Assembly (NCBI RefSeq): GCF_019130065.1
Contig: NZ_JAHSPG010000002.1
Location: 496,001 to 560,000, forward strand
DNA from: Pinibacter aurantiacus
Lineage (GTDB): Bacteria > Bacteroidota > Bacteroidia > Chitinophagales > Chitinophagaceae
Direction: 5' to 3'
DNA: 64,000 nt
Shown: piece by piece, positions 42,793-50,821 of the stretch
Position numbering within the stretch: the stretch's first letter is position 1
Layout: each line of letters begins with the position of its first letter
The notes under the pieces: model-generated
The model's input: the letters and a program-made list of their open reading frames with translations, nothing else
The model's database searches: none
Told to the model about the DNA's origin: nothing
Translations under genes and position numbers: made by a program

Positions 42793-44388
42793 ATGCACTA
42801 ATTCCACTGTTTGTTTTGACACAAACACCGTTGTTTGTACCGGTTCAAAACCTTGCGTTTTATACTGGCTTCTTTTTAGTTCCACTCTTATGTTTTTCAA
42901 TTTTGCATGCTTCATAAAGTCTTCAATTACCTCGATAATTTCTTTATCGATAAAGTCGGCTCTTGTGGCGTCGATCAAGACGAAAGAATTTTCAGGAACC
43001 AGTTCCAGCTTGCTTTTTATAATTGGTTTGTTGAGGAAAGAAACATCTTTTCTAAGGCGGAAGAGATATTTGTTATCGTCGTTCACCACGAATACGGCAG
43101 ATTTGAAATTGCTTCTTAAAACAAATACAAAGCCTACCAAACAACCTACCAGGATGCCGATCAAAAGATCTGTCAGGAGGATCGCAACGATAGTGATAAC
43201 AAATGGTAAAAACTGATCCCAGCCTTTTTGGAAAAGTGCCTTGAAGATAGAAGGCTTTGCCAGTTTAAAGCCCGTATACACCAGAACACCGGCCAAAGCA
43301 GGCAAAGGAATTTTGTTCAAAATGCCAGGTATAAAGGCAACACAAGACAACAACAACAAACCATGCATAATAGTGGCCAGTTTTGTTTTACCACCTGCAT
43401 TTACGTTTGCCGACGAACGCACAATTACCGAAGTAACGGGAAGACCGCCCAACAGGCCCGATACAATATTGCCCAGTCCTTGTGCTTTTAGTTCTCTATT
43501 GGGCGGCGACACCCTCTTCAATGGATCTACTTTATCGGTCGCTTCAAGATTTAATAAGGTTTCGAGGCTTGCCACAATAGCCAGAGTGGCAGCGGTTTTC
43601 CATACTTCAAAACTGGTCAGGTAAGAAAAATTTGGAAAAGAAAAGAATGAGAAAAACGCATCTGCGCTGGCTGCTACCGGAATGTTCACAAGGTTTTTGC
43701 TGGCTAACGCATAGCCTGGCGAATATTTGAGGAACAGCTCGTTAATGGCAGTTCCCACAAACACTACAATCAAAGCCGAAGGAATAAGTTTTAGCACTTT
43801 TGATTTTTTTGCGAACACATTGTCCCATACAATTTGTATTAAGAGCGACAGCGCACCTATTCCTAAAGCCACTGGTAGAAACCATTTTGACGACATGATG
43901 ATTTCAGAAAAGGTGTTTTTACCATCTGCCTGTTTAAATGCTTCGTCACCTTCGAAATCTGCATGGTAGCCCACCAGGTGAGGAATTTGTTTTAAAATAA
44001 GGATGATACCAATAGCCGCGAGCATTCCTTTAATTACAGAAGATGGAATATAATCCCCAAGGAAACCTGCTTTTAAGAAGCCGAACACTAACTGGAACAA
44101 ACCGGCGATCACTACAGAAACGAGGAATACATCAAACGCGGGTAGTTTGCCAATGGCAGCAGCTACAATGGCGGTGAGGCCTGCGGCCGGACCGCTCACG
44201 CTAAGTTGCGAACCGCTGAAAATACCAACCACAATACCACCTGCAATGCCGGCAATAAGGCCTGAAAATAATGGGGCATTAGAGCCTAATGCAATTCCCA
44301 AACACAATGGCAAAGCCACTAAAAAGATCACGATGGAGGACGCAAAATCCGAAGGAAAAAAGCTGAAAATACCTTTTTTCGAAGTCAT
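42790..44388 (-). CDS. SulP family anion transporter (probable bicarbonate/sulfate)
   Basis: 532 residues from ATG at 44388 (MTSKKGIFSFFPSD); the earlier in-frame codons to 44490 read through spacer. Ten or more membrane helices, with SulP landmarks: PLCLGIALGSNAP in helix 1, SGSQLSVSGPAAGLTAIV (helix 3 region), and GLLGGLPVTSVIVRSSANVNAGGKTK near helix 8. The C-terminus (about 450-520) is a STAS-like domain with FVLIDATRADFIDKE. SulP proteins next to carbonic anhydrases typically carry bicarbonate; sulfate cannot be excluded. It precedes the beta carbonic anhydrase gene in the same direction. Confidence 0.9.
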   Translation of the reverse strand: MTSKKGIFSFFPSDFASSIVIFLVALPLCLGIALGSNAPLFSGLIAGIAGGIVVGIFSGSQLSVSGPAAGLTAIVAAAIGKLPAFDVFLVSVVIAGLFQLVFGFLKAGFLGDYIPSSVIKGMLAAIGIILILKQIPHLVGYHADFEGDEAFKQADGKNTFSEIIMSSKWFLPVALGIGALSLLIQIVWDNVFAKKSKVLKLIPSALIVVFVGTAINELFLKYSPGYALASKNLVNIPVAASADAFFSFFSFPNFSYLTSFEVWKTAATLAIVASLETLLNLEATDKVDPLKRVSPPNRELKAQGLGNIVSGLLGGLPVTSVIVRSSANVNAGGKTKLATIMHGLLLLSCVAFIPGILNKIPLPALAGVLVYTGFKLAKPSIFKALFQKGWDQFLPFVITIVAILLTDLLIGILVGCLVGFVFVLRSNFKSAVFVVNDDNKYLFRLRKDVSFLNKPIIKSKLELVPENSFVLIDATRADFIDKEIIEVIEDFMKHAKLKNIRVELKRSQYKTQGFEPVQTTVFVSKQTVELVH

Positions 44389-44539
44389 AATAAACAAGTT
44401 AAAATAGTAAAGTATGTATGTGTATATGCAGCCGGATAACCCCTCACTGATTGGCATCAGAGGTAAGCACACCCATGAATAATGAACCACGTTTTAAGCA
44501 ATTGAACATGGCAACGGACAGCATTTAAGTCAGCGATCC

Positions 44540-44567
44540 GTAGAGACAATGCATGCATTGTCTCTAC
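44540..44567. repeat. Perfect 28-bp palindrome, GTAGAGACAATGCA family
   Basis: GTAGAGACAATGCA followed directly by its exact complement TGCATTGTCTCTAC, with no loop. It lies in the 251-base spacer between SulP and the 126-residue protein. It shares the GTAGAGAC seed with the terminator at 1194-1222 but has no T-run. From memory, similar GTAGAGAC palindromes are dispersed in other phyla, notably cyanobacteria. Confidence 0.8.
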
Positions 44568-44639
44568 TGTACCATTTTCAATAGCAGGCAAACATGCGCA
44601 ATCAGTAAAGAGATTGATCCGGTAAGATGATTGAAGAGA

Positions 44640-45020
44640 CTAAGCTAAATCGGGAGGCTGTGCGTGCAGTTGAGCGTAATTTTTTCCGATATAAAAAAGA
44701 TAAAGATGTCCGTGATGGGACTGATTTGATTCGATATTTGTATTAACTACAAAATGATTTTCGTGAAGATATTCCTCATTCATGCTGTTGGAAACCGAGG
44801 ACTGGTGTGCCTTTTCTTCTTCTGTATTGGGCAAGGGGCGGTCTGCTTTTTTGGTGGTTTGATTTGCACCGGAACCCTGCGCAATTTTTGACTTCACCGC
44901 CATTTTGGTGCCGTAAAGGAAAGAGTTGCTGACCGTAAGAAAGCTAAGCACGAGCAGCATGAAAACCGCTGAAACGATGTTTCGCGTATTCCATAATTGT
45001 ATGTGTTTTCTTCCGCTCAT
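44640..45020 (-). CDS. Single-span membrane-anchored protein, unknown
   Basis: 126 residues: one membrane helix (about 15-36, IVSAVFMLLVLSFLTVSNSFL) and a hydrophilic, probably periplasmic region. The later part, NEEYLHENHFVVNTNIES and HHGHLYLFYIGKNYAQLHAQPPDLA, is rich in histidine and aromatic residues. No lipobox. I do not recognise a family. A TATTTTTG box nine bases-plus upstream (45036-45043) suggests its own promoter. ATG at 45020. Confidence 0.6.
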   Translation of the reverse strand: MSGRKHIQLWNTRNIVSAVFMLLVLSFLTVSNSFLYGTKMAVKSKIAQGSGANQTTKKADRPLPNTEEEKAHQSSVSNSMNEEYLHENHFVVNTNIESNQSHHGHLYLFYIGKNYAQLHAQPPDLA

Positions 45021-45035
45021 TATATGTTTGGCCTA

Positions 45036-45043
45036 CAAAAATA
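45036..45043 (-). promoter_or_regulatory. Candidate -7 box for the 126-residue membrane protein gene
   Basis: Minus-strand TATTTTTG fits TAnnTTTG, 15 bases before the ATG. No -33 partner found. Confidence 0.35.
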
Positions 45044-45082
45044 GGGGATTATTAAACTTTTTAAAAGTTATAGCTATATTAA

Positions 45083-45748
45083 TTATTCAAGACTACGGTT
45101 AATAAAGTCAATCACAGGCTTGAGTGTAGTAAAAGCGTCGCCCAGTTTTTTTACCAATGCTTTGGAAGTGACGTCGTTATCTGCAACGTTGTGCAAACCA
45201 ACAAGGCTTTTTAGTTTCAGAAATTCTGCTGCCGGATTGTCTTTATCATAATCGCGTGGCACTTTGGCAAGTGTATATTCCGCATCGCGGCTCAGATCGC
45301 CATAAACGCTTTTGAACTTTTTGTTTTGTACAATGCTTTTGAATTCATCCCAGCAGTAATCAATTTCCTGACGAACTTTTTTTAATTCCGCCGGTTGAGG
45401 CATCCACAAACCGCCGCCAACAAAACTTTTGCCCGGCTCGCAATGAAAATAGTAACCTGCATACACAGATTTTTTTCCGCCCCTCACTATATAAGCGCCC
45501 ATATTGGTTTTGTATGGAGTCTTGTCTTTCGAAAACCTGATATCCCTGTTAATACGGAACGTACAATCCTTTGGCTTAAGCAATGAAATTTCCTCTTCAT
45601 CTTTACCGATCATAGTAATCAACTGCTCCACGAGGTTTTCAAAATCCTGTTTCGCCTCATCATACAAAGCACGATTCTTGTCAAACCATTCCTTGTTATT
45701 ATTCTTCTGTAGTTTCTTTAAAAAGGAGAGTGTGTTTTCTGAAAGCAT
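45083..45748 (-). CDS. DUF2461 (TIGR02453) family protein
   Basis: 221 residues. Diagnostic segments: FLKKLQKNNNKEWFDKNRALYDEAKQDF (about 9-36), FRINRDIRFSKDKTPYKTNMGAYI (about 63-86), YYFHCEPGKSFVGGGLWMP (about 98-116) and the PRDYDKDNPAAEFLKLKSL helix. These match DUF2461 over its whole length. Cytosolic; no signal or membrane segment. The function of the family is unknown to me. ATG at 45748. Confidence 0.9.
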   Translation of the reverse strand: MLSENTLSFLKKLQKNNNKEWFDKNRALYDEAKQDFENLVEQLITMIGKDEEEISLLKPKDCTFRINRDIRFSKDKTPYKTNMGAYIVRGGKKSVYAGYYFHCEPGKSFVGGGLWMPQPAELKKVRQEIDYCWDEFKSIVQNKKFKSVYGDLSRDAEYTLAKVPRDYDKDNPAAEFLKLKSLVGLHNVADNDVTSKALVKKLGDAFTTLKPVIDFINRSLE

Positions 45749-45758
45749 GAACCGAAGT

Positions 45759-45997
45759 TAATTTGAAAATTTGAAGATTTGAAAATTTGAAAATGCCGGA
45801 GGTCGGAGTTGTTGTCAAAAAAAGTCAGGCCTCTGAATTTATAGACAATTAGTGATGGCAGGAAATTTGAAAATTTGAAAATTCTGGTAGTGTGAAATTC
45901 TTTTACATATTTCGCTTGTGTATGGCCAAAAAAAATGTGGTAATTCGAAAAGGAAACCCATTTTCAAATTACCACATCTTCAAATTTTCAAATTATA
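45759..45997. repeat. Word-repeat inverted element, AATTTGAAA family, with matched arm variants
   Basis: Left arm 45759-45801 and an extra copy 45861-45884; right arm 45959-45997. The left TAATTTGAAAATTTGAAGAT and right ATCTTCAAATTTTCAAATTA are exact 20-base complements, including the deviating GAAGAT word. The right arm contains the stop codon of the HNH-type gene (45993-45995). Confidence 0.85.
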
Positions 45998-46553
45998 TTC
46001 TCGCCCAATTCTCACCACTCTTGATCCTGTATAGCGTCATTTCGGTAACACCATATTTGTCGGCAAGTTGTTTAATGGTAAGCTTTCTGTTTTTGCTGGC
46101 AAGAATGGTTTTAATACTTCGTACTTGTGTAGCGTTTAGTTTAAGGCCGTTGGTTCTGTTAGCCTGCACCTTCTTGTAGGCAAGCTTGGCAGGGCTCTTT
46201 TGCTGGTGCTCTATCATCTCATCGAGAGTAGCCCAGGCAAGATTTTTAATGGAATTATCAGTTTTGTTATGGTTCACATGTATCACATATTTATGCTTCG
46301 GCGAAGGCTTCTTCATAAAAAGCTTTGCAAGTTCCCTATGCACATACAATGTGCCATTACTATCCGGTCGATGTAAATTAAGCGTCTTATACCCTGTTGT
46401 TAAGGACCCGGTAAGTATTTTACCATCTTCCTGCAACTTATCTGTATAGCTAGCAATGCGGCCGTGAGAGGAAAGCGCATATTTTCTGCGCAGCAATTTC
46501 CAGCCCGTAAACTGTAGGGGCTTCCATTCCTCTCCGGAAAGTAACTTAATCAT
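45993..46553 (-). CDS. NUMOD4/HNH-type protein with C-terminal helix-turn-helix
   Basis: 186 residues. The N-terminal EEWKPLQFTGWKLLRRKYALSSHGRI (about 7-32) resembles NUMOD4, a DNA-binding module of homing endonucleases. The middle, LYVHRELAKLFMKKPSPKHKYVIHVNHNKTDNSIKNLAWAT (about 68-108), is HNH-like: VIHVNHNKTDNSIKNL keeps His-x3-N spacing. The C-terminus (about 139-186) reads as a NUMOD1/resolvase-like helix-turn-helix (LTIKQLADKYGVTEMTLYRIKSGENW). It stands free between ligA and a DUF2461 gene, not inside an intron or intein, and its stop is in a word-repeat arm. Nicking activity is likely but unproven. Confidence 0.8.
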   Translation of the reverse strand: MIKLLSGEEWKPLQFTGWKLLRRKYALSSHGRIASYTDKLQEDGKILTGSLTTGYKTLNLHRPDSNGTLYVHRELAKLFMKKPSPKHKYVIHVNHNKTDNSIKNLAWATLDEMIEHQQKSPAKLAYKKVQANRTNGLKLNATQVRSIKTILASKNRKLTIKQLADKYGVTEMTLYRIKSGENWARI

Positions 46554-46606
46554 CTCCGAGGTTTTTTTAAGTTAAAAAATGACAACAAAATTGAGAAATG
46601 TAGAAT

Positions 46607-48706
46607 TTATTTAGTTGTCAAAAGGGTCAAAAACTCATCTTCGGTGATTATATGAACAGAGGGTATTTTCTTAGCTTTTTCCAATTTTGATCCGGCGTCC
46701 TCGCCAACGACCAAATAATTCAGCTTGCTACTTACACCACTCAGGATTTTGCCACCGTTCTTTTCAACCATTTCTTCCGCTTCGCTTCTTTTCAACTTTA
46801 TTAACGTTCCTGTAAACAAAAAGGTTTGCGAATTAAGGTTGCCTTCAATAATTTCTTTCTTTTTTGTGTTATGTAAGTTAACACCTGCCTGTTCCAGCTC
46901 ACGAAGCATCTTAAGATTATCTTCATTGTGAAAGAAATGATATATACTCGTAGCAACTTTTATTCCCACGTCCTCCATTTGTTGCAGGTCCTCAATTGAT
47001 TTGTCCTGTAGCGCCGGTAAATAAGTTGAGTGCATCGCCAATGCCTTCGCTGTAGTTTCGCCAACATACCGTATACCCAATGCGGTTATAAGACGGTGTA
47101 GTGGTTGTGTTTTGGATGTTTCTATTGCAAACTGAAGATTGGTAATGGATTTTTCGCCAAAGCCTTCCATTTGCCTTATCTTATCAAAGGGCAAATTATA
47201 AATCGAAGGAATATCCTTTAAGAAGCCCAACTCATAGAACTTACGCACATTCGATTCTCCTAGACTCCTGATGTCCATGGCATCCTTACTTACAAAGTGT
47301 ATGATTCTTTCCACAACCTGTGCCGGACATTCGATATTTATACAACGCCAAACTGCTTCACCCTCTTCCTTTGTAAGCGTTGAATGGCAGACAGGACAGG
47401 TTTTGGGAAAATGAATTGTCTTTTCATCGCCCTTGCGTAGCTCTGCCAGCGATTTTACAATTTGTGGAATTACGTCGCCAGCCCTTTCGATAAGAACACT
47501 ATCGCCTATTTTAAGGTCCTTCTCTTTTATATAATCTTCATTATGGATAGAGATGCTGGAAACAGTAACACCGCCAATAGCAACGGGATCAAGCTTGGCG
47601 ACAGGAGTAACCGCCCCGGTTCTACCCACCTGGAACTCAACGCCACGAAGCTTCGTAGTGGCTTGTCTTGCTTTAAACTTAAAAGCAATCGCCCAACGTG
47701 GGTGATGTGTGGTCATGCCCAATTTTTCCTGCAGGTCAATCTCATTCACCTTTATTACCATGCCATCCACTTCATAAGGAAGGTCATCACGCTTACTTTC
47801 AAACTCGCGGCAATAATCTATTACACCCTGGATGCCTTTAAATATCTTTTTTTCCTTGTTAGGACTTCTGAAGCCAAGGTTCCAAAGCATTTCAAGAGAG
47901 CCGCTGTGTGTATTTAAAGGATCATTTTTTTCGTTGTGCTCCCTGCCTCTTGTGTAGTAGCTTACATTATATAGAAAGGCTTCAAGTTTTCTTCTTCTTA
48001 CTTCACCCGGGTCTTTAATGCGCAGTGAGCCCGCAGCAGCATTACGCGGGTTGGCCAGGGGAGGTAAACCATTTTCTGCAAGCTGGTCATTGTATGTTTT
48101 GAAATTAGCTTTCGTAAGCATCACCTCACCACGAATCTCAATTTGCTGGATATCATATTCGGAAAAACGTGCAGCCAGGGGGACCGACTTGATCTGTTTA
48201 ATGTTGGTCGTAATGTCATCACCGGCCACACCATCGCCTCGGGTAGCGCCACGCACAAGCAAGTCATTCTCATAAATAAGAGAGATACTGGCACCGTCGA
48301 ACTTAGGCTCCACGCAATATTCAATCAACTCTGTTTTACCTATCTCCCTTGCTTTGCGATCCCAATCCAGCAGGTCATCTGCATTATAGGAGTTCTCCAA
48401 AGAAAGCATGGGAACAAGATGCTGTACTGTTGGGAAATCTTTAGTAAGCCCTTTTGCTACTCGTTGCGTGGGAGAATCCGGAGTGATAAGCGTCGGGTCT
48501 TTTGTTTCGGTTTCTTCTAATGCCTTATATAATTGATCATATTCGTAGTCTGCAACCAATGGATCATTGGCAATATAATATCTGTATTCGTGAAAGCGCA
48601 AAACGTTTCTTAACTGTTCAATATTCTTTGCTGTAATGGCTTGCAGATGCTGCAATAAGTCTTTGGTTGCCTGTTGAAGACTTTTAGTTTGTTCGTTGGT
48701 ATACAT
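46607..48706 (-). CDS. ligA: NAD-dependent DNA ligase
   Basis: 699 residues. Order: Ia domain (YYIANDPLVADYEYDQL), nucleotidyltransferase with adenylated Lys135 in VEPKFDGAS, OB fold, C4 zinc finger (CPVCHSTL and CINIECPAQ), helix-hairpin-helix repeats (RQMEGFGEKSITNL, LGIRYVGETTAKAL) and a C-terminal BRCT domain (about 618-699, SQTFLFTGTLIKLKRSEAEEMVEKNGGK). It seals nicks during replication and repair. ATG at 48706. It lies 53 bases after the HNH-type gene end and is divergent from a glutamine amidotransferase gene. Confidence 0.98.
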   Translation of the reverse strand: MYTNEQTKSLQQATKDLLQHLQAITAKNIEQLRNVLRFHEYRYYIANDPLVADYEYDQLYKALEETETKDPTLITPDSPTQRVAKGLTKDFPTVQHLVPMLSLENSYNADDLLDWDRKAREIGKTELIEYCVEPKFDGASISLIYENDLLVRGATRGDGVAGDDITTNIKQIKSVPLAARFSEYDIQQIEIRGEVMLTKANFKTYNDQLAENGLPPLANPRNAAAGSLRIKDPGEVRRRKLEAFLYNVSYYTRGREHNEKNDPLNTHSGSLEMLWNLGFRSPNKEKKIFKGIQGVIDYCREFESKRDDLPYEVDGMVIKVNEIDLQEKLGMTTHHPRWAIAFKFKARQATTKLRGVEFQVGRTGAVTPVAKLDPVAIGGVTVSSISIHNEDYIKEKDLKIGDSVLIERAGDVIPQIVKSLAELRKGDEKTIHFPKTCPVCHSTLTKEEGEAVWRCINIECPAQVVERIIHFVSKDAMDIRSLGESNVRKFYELGFLKDIPSIYNLPFDKIRQMEGFGEKSITNLQFAIETSKTQPLHRLITALGIRYVGETTAKALAMHSTYLPALQDKSIEDLQQMEDVGIKVATSIYHFFHNEDNLKMLRELEQAGVNLHNTKKKEIIEGNLNSQTFLFTGTLIKLKRSEAEEMVEKNGGKILSGVSSKLNYLVVGEDAGSKLEKAKKIPSVHIITEDEFLTLLTTK

Positions 48707-48735
48707 AGTCTAGAAATGCTGGCGGTAAAAATAGT

Positions 48736-48918
48736 AATAGTTGTTAGTTGTTAGTTGATAGTTGTTAGAACTTCTTTCTGTTATTTTTTTATAGGGAAAT
48801 CATCATTAACCTACCTGAAACAGATTACCGGCTACCAAACATTTACAACCAAAAATTAAAAGAGTAGTTTAAATTTACGTCTACTTCTATCAACTAACAA
48901 CCACCAACAAACAACTTC
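48736..48918. repeat. Word-repeat inverted element, TTGTTAGT family, between divergent starts
   Basis: Left arm 48736-48770 (TAGTTGTTAGTTGTTAGTTG and so on), right arm 48884-48918 (CAACTAACAACCACCAAC and so on), loop about 113 bases without a gene. It lies between the ligA and amidotransferase start codons. Confidence 0.75.
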
Positions 48919-48919
48919 A

Positions 48920-49618
48920 ATGCGCATACACTACATACAGCACGTTCCTTTCGAAGAAATCGGTTATATACAAGAATGGCTGACTGAAAACAATATCGAA
49001 GTTTCTACCACTAAAATTTGGGAATCGGCAACATTTCCATCCCTGGGTGACTTTGATGGATTGGTGGTTATGGGTGGTCCAATGGGTGTGTATGAAGAAG
49101 AATTATACGAATGGATGGCGGCAGAAAAAACTTTCATCAAATATGCCATAGGCGCAGGCAAAAAAGTGTTGGGTATTTGCCTCGGCTCACAATTAGTTGC
49201 TTCTGTGTTGGGAGCAAATGTTTATCCAAATAATGGTAAAGAAATCGGCTGGTTTGATGTTTCTGTAAAACCAGGACTGGATATTTGGCTGGGAAAAGAT
49301 ATAGAAACAGTGTTTACAACCTTCCACTGGCACGGAGATACCTTCGATCTGCCGGAGGGGTGCATTAATCATATAAACTCGCCAGCCTGCGAAAACCAGT
49401 TTTTTACTCAGGGGGAAAATGTGGCGGCCATACAATTTCATCCCGAAGCAACTTCGGAAACAGTTAATGCTATGGTTGAAAATTGCTCCAACGAACTCGT
49501 TCCCGACAATTTTGTACAATCCGCTGCCGAAATTCAGCAAAAATCAAACGTGAAAAACTTCTCAGGAGGCCATCAATTTCTCTCCAAAGTCTTGAACCGG
49601 CTATTTTTGCTGAAATAA
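48920..49618 (+). CDS. Class I glutamine amidotransferase-like protein
   Basis: 232 residues. The nucleophile elbow GICLGSQL places Cys87; the rest of the triad is His174 and Glu176 in QFHPEATSE. LVVMGGPMGVYEE (48-60) is the oxyanion region. It resembles stand-alone GMP-synthase-like amidotransferases (YfeJ-type) more than biosynthetic subunits, because no synthetase domain or partner is adjacent. The last about 40 residues are polar and probably a lid. ATG at 48920, directly after a repeat arm. Confidence 0.88.
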   Translation: MRIHYIQHVPFEEIGYIQEWLTENNIEVSTTKIWESATFPSLGDFDGLVVMGGPMGVYEEELYEWMAAEKTFIKYAIGAGKKVLGICLGSQLVASVLGANVYPNNGKEIGWFDVSVKPGLDIWLGKDIETVFTTFHWHGDTFDLPEGCINHINSPACENQFFTQGENVAAIQFHPEATSETVNAMVENCSNELVPDNFVQSAAEIQQKSNVKNFSGGHQFLSKVLNRLFLLK

Positions 49619-49725
49619 AGGCCTGATTTTGCTGGTTTTTACAGGGCTATGATTTTTTATTGCAAAAATCTTTATTGAAAATCAGCTTGTTGTAAACGTG
49701 TCTGTAAAAATACTTTCTCAAAAGC

Positions 49726-49757
49726 TTTGAAAAATGATCTCATTGTGGCTACCTTTG
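49726..49757 (+). promoter_or_regulatory. Promoter of the rplM-rpsI operon
   Basis: TTTG (49726-49729) and TACCTTTG (49750-49757) are separated by 20 bases, an exact fit to the Bacteroidota sigma factor consensus TTTG-N17-23-TAnnTTTG. The rplM start codon is 53 bases downstream. Confidence 0.8.
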
Positions 49758-49810
49758 CAGCCATTTTAAAATAATTCGGTGGGATAGCGCCGATAAAAAT
49801 TTTCAAAACA

Positions 49811-50254
49811 ATGAGTCATTTACATTTCACAACCAAACATGCGAACGAGGCTACTGTACAACGCAATTGGTTCGTTGTAGACGGTACTAATCAAACCGTT
49901 GGTCGTATGTGCGCTAGAATTGCTTCGGTATTACGTGGCAAAAACAAGGCGTATTACACTCCTCACGTTGATTGTGGTGATTACGTAATCATCATCAACG
50001 CTGATAAAGTTGTTTTCACAGGTAACAAACTGGAAGACAAAACTTACATCAACTTTAGTGGTTACCCAGGTGGTAAAAAAGAAGAAACAGCGAAAAATCT
50101 GTTGAAACGTCGTCCTGATGCGCTTCTTGAAAGAGCGGTAAAAGGCATGTTGCCTAAAAACCGTTTGGGCCGCAAAATGGTGAAAAAATTATTTGTGTAC
50201 GCTGGTGATCAACATCCACACACTGCACAACAACCTAAAGAATTGAAATTCTAA
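49811..50254 (+). CDS. rplM: Ribosomal protein uL13
   Basis: 147-residue large-subunit protein. RNWFVVDGTNQTVGRMCARIASVLRGKNKAYYTPHVDCGDYVIIINADKV (about 18-67) and VKGMLPKNRLGRKM (about 109-122) are the uL13 core. The short N-terminal extension (about 1-17) is of the kind seen in Bacteroidota. It is the first gene of the rplM-rpsI unit and has a strong promoter. A single AATTTTCAAATTT arm (50270-50290) lies between it and rpsI. Confidence 0.98.
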   Translation: MSHLHFTTKHANEATVQRNWFVVDGTNQTVGRMCARIASVLRGKNKAYYTPHVDCGDYVIIINADKVVFTGNKLEDKTYINFSGYPGGKKEETAKNLLKRRPDALLERAVKGMLPKNRLGRKMVKKLFVYAGDQHPHTAQQPKELKF

Positions 50255-50292
50255 TCTCAATTCAAACTAAATTTTAAATTTTCAAATTTCCC
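50255..50292. repeat. Single word-repeat arm between rplM and rpsI
   Basis: TCTCAATTCAAACTAAATTTTAAATTTTCAAATTTCCC-type words, AATTTTCAAATTT being the family word. No left partner in this 42-base gap. Confidence 0.5.
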
Positions 50293-50296
50293 ATAA

Positions 50297-50686
50297 ATGG
50301 AAAAGCAAAAAATCGGATTAGGTCGTCGTAAAGAAGCTGTGACACGCGTATTCCTTAGCAAAGGCGAAGGCAAAATCATAGTAAACGATAAAGACTATAA
50401 AGTATATTTTCCTTTGGTTTACCTGCAAAACCAGGTAGAACTTCCTTTTAAAACTATCGAAGCTGCTGATAAATTTGATGTTAAAATCAACGCAACTGGT
50501 GGTGGTGTTAAAGGTCAGGCAGAAGCAGCAAAACTGGGTATCGCCCGCGCTTTGCTCGAAGTAAACCCTGAATACCGTCCTGCTTTGAAAGCTGCTGGTT
50601 TATTGAAACGTGACCCTCGTGGTGTTGAACGTAAAAAACCAGGTCGTAAAAAAGCACGTCGTAGCTACCAATTCAGCAAACGTTAA
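50297..50686 (+). CDS. rpsI: Ribosomal protein uS9
   Basis: 129-residue small-subunit protein. GLGRRKEAVTRVFL (about 8-21), NATGGGVKGQAEAAKLGIARAL (about 67-88) and the C-terminal RDPRGVERKKPGRKKARRSYQFSKR, whose final arginine contacts the P-site tRNA, are all present. Follows rplM by 42 bases, the usual rplM-rpsI pair. ATG at 50297. Confidence 0.98.
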   Translation: MEKQKIGLGRRKEAVTRVFLSKGEGKIIVNDKDYKVYFPLVYLQNQVELPFKTIEAADKFDVKINATGGGVKGQAEAAKLGIARALLEVNPEYRPALKAAGLLKRDPRGVERKKPGRKKARRSYQFSKR

Positions 50687-50696
50687 TATTCAATGT

Positions 50697-50814
50697 GATA
50701 ATTTGAAAATGTGGCAATATGTAAGTGAAGCACTCCTTCAATTTTACAGCGAAGCCAAAAGAATCGCAAACCACATTTTCAAATTTTCCAAATTTTCAAA
50801 TTTTCAAATTATAT
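50697..50814. repeat. Word-repeat inverted element, AATTTGAAA family, between rpsI and rpsB
   Basis: Left AATTTGAAAATGTGG (50700-50714) and right CCACATTTTCAAATT (50771-50785) are exact 15-base complements including the odd GTGG; the right arm then repeats TCCAAATTTTCAAATTTTC to 50814. The loop is about 56 bases. Confidence 0.8.
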
Positions 50815-50821
50815 AAATACA

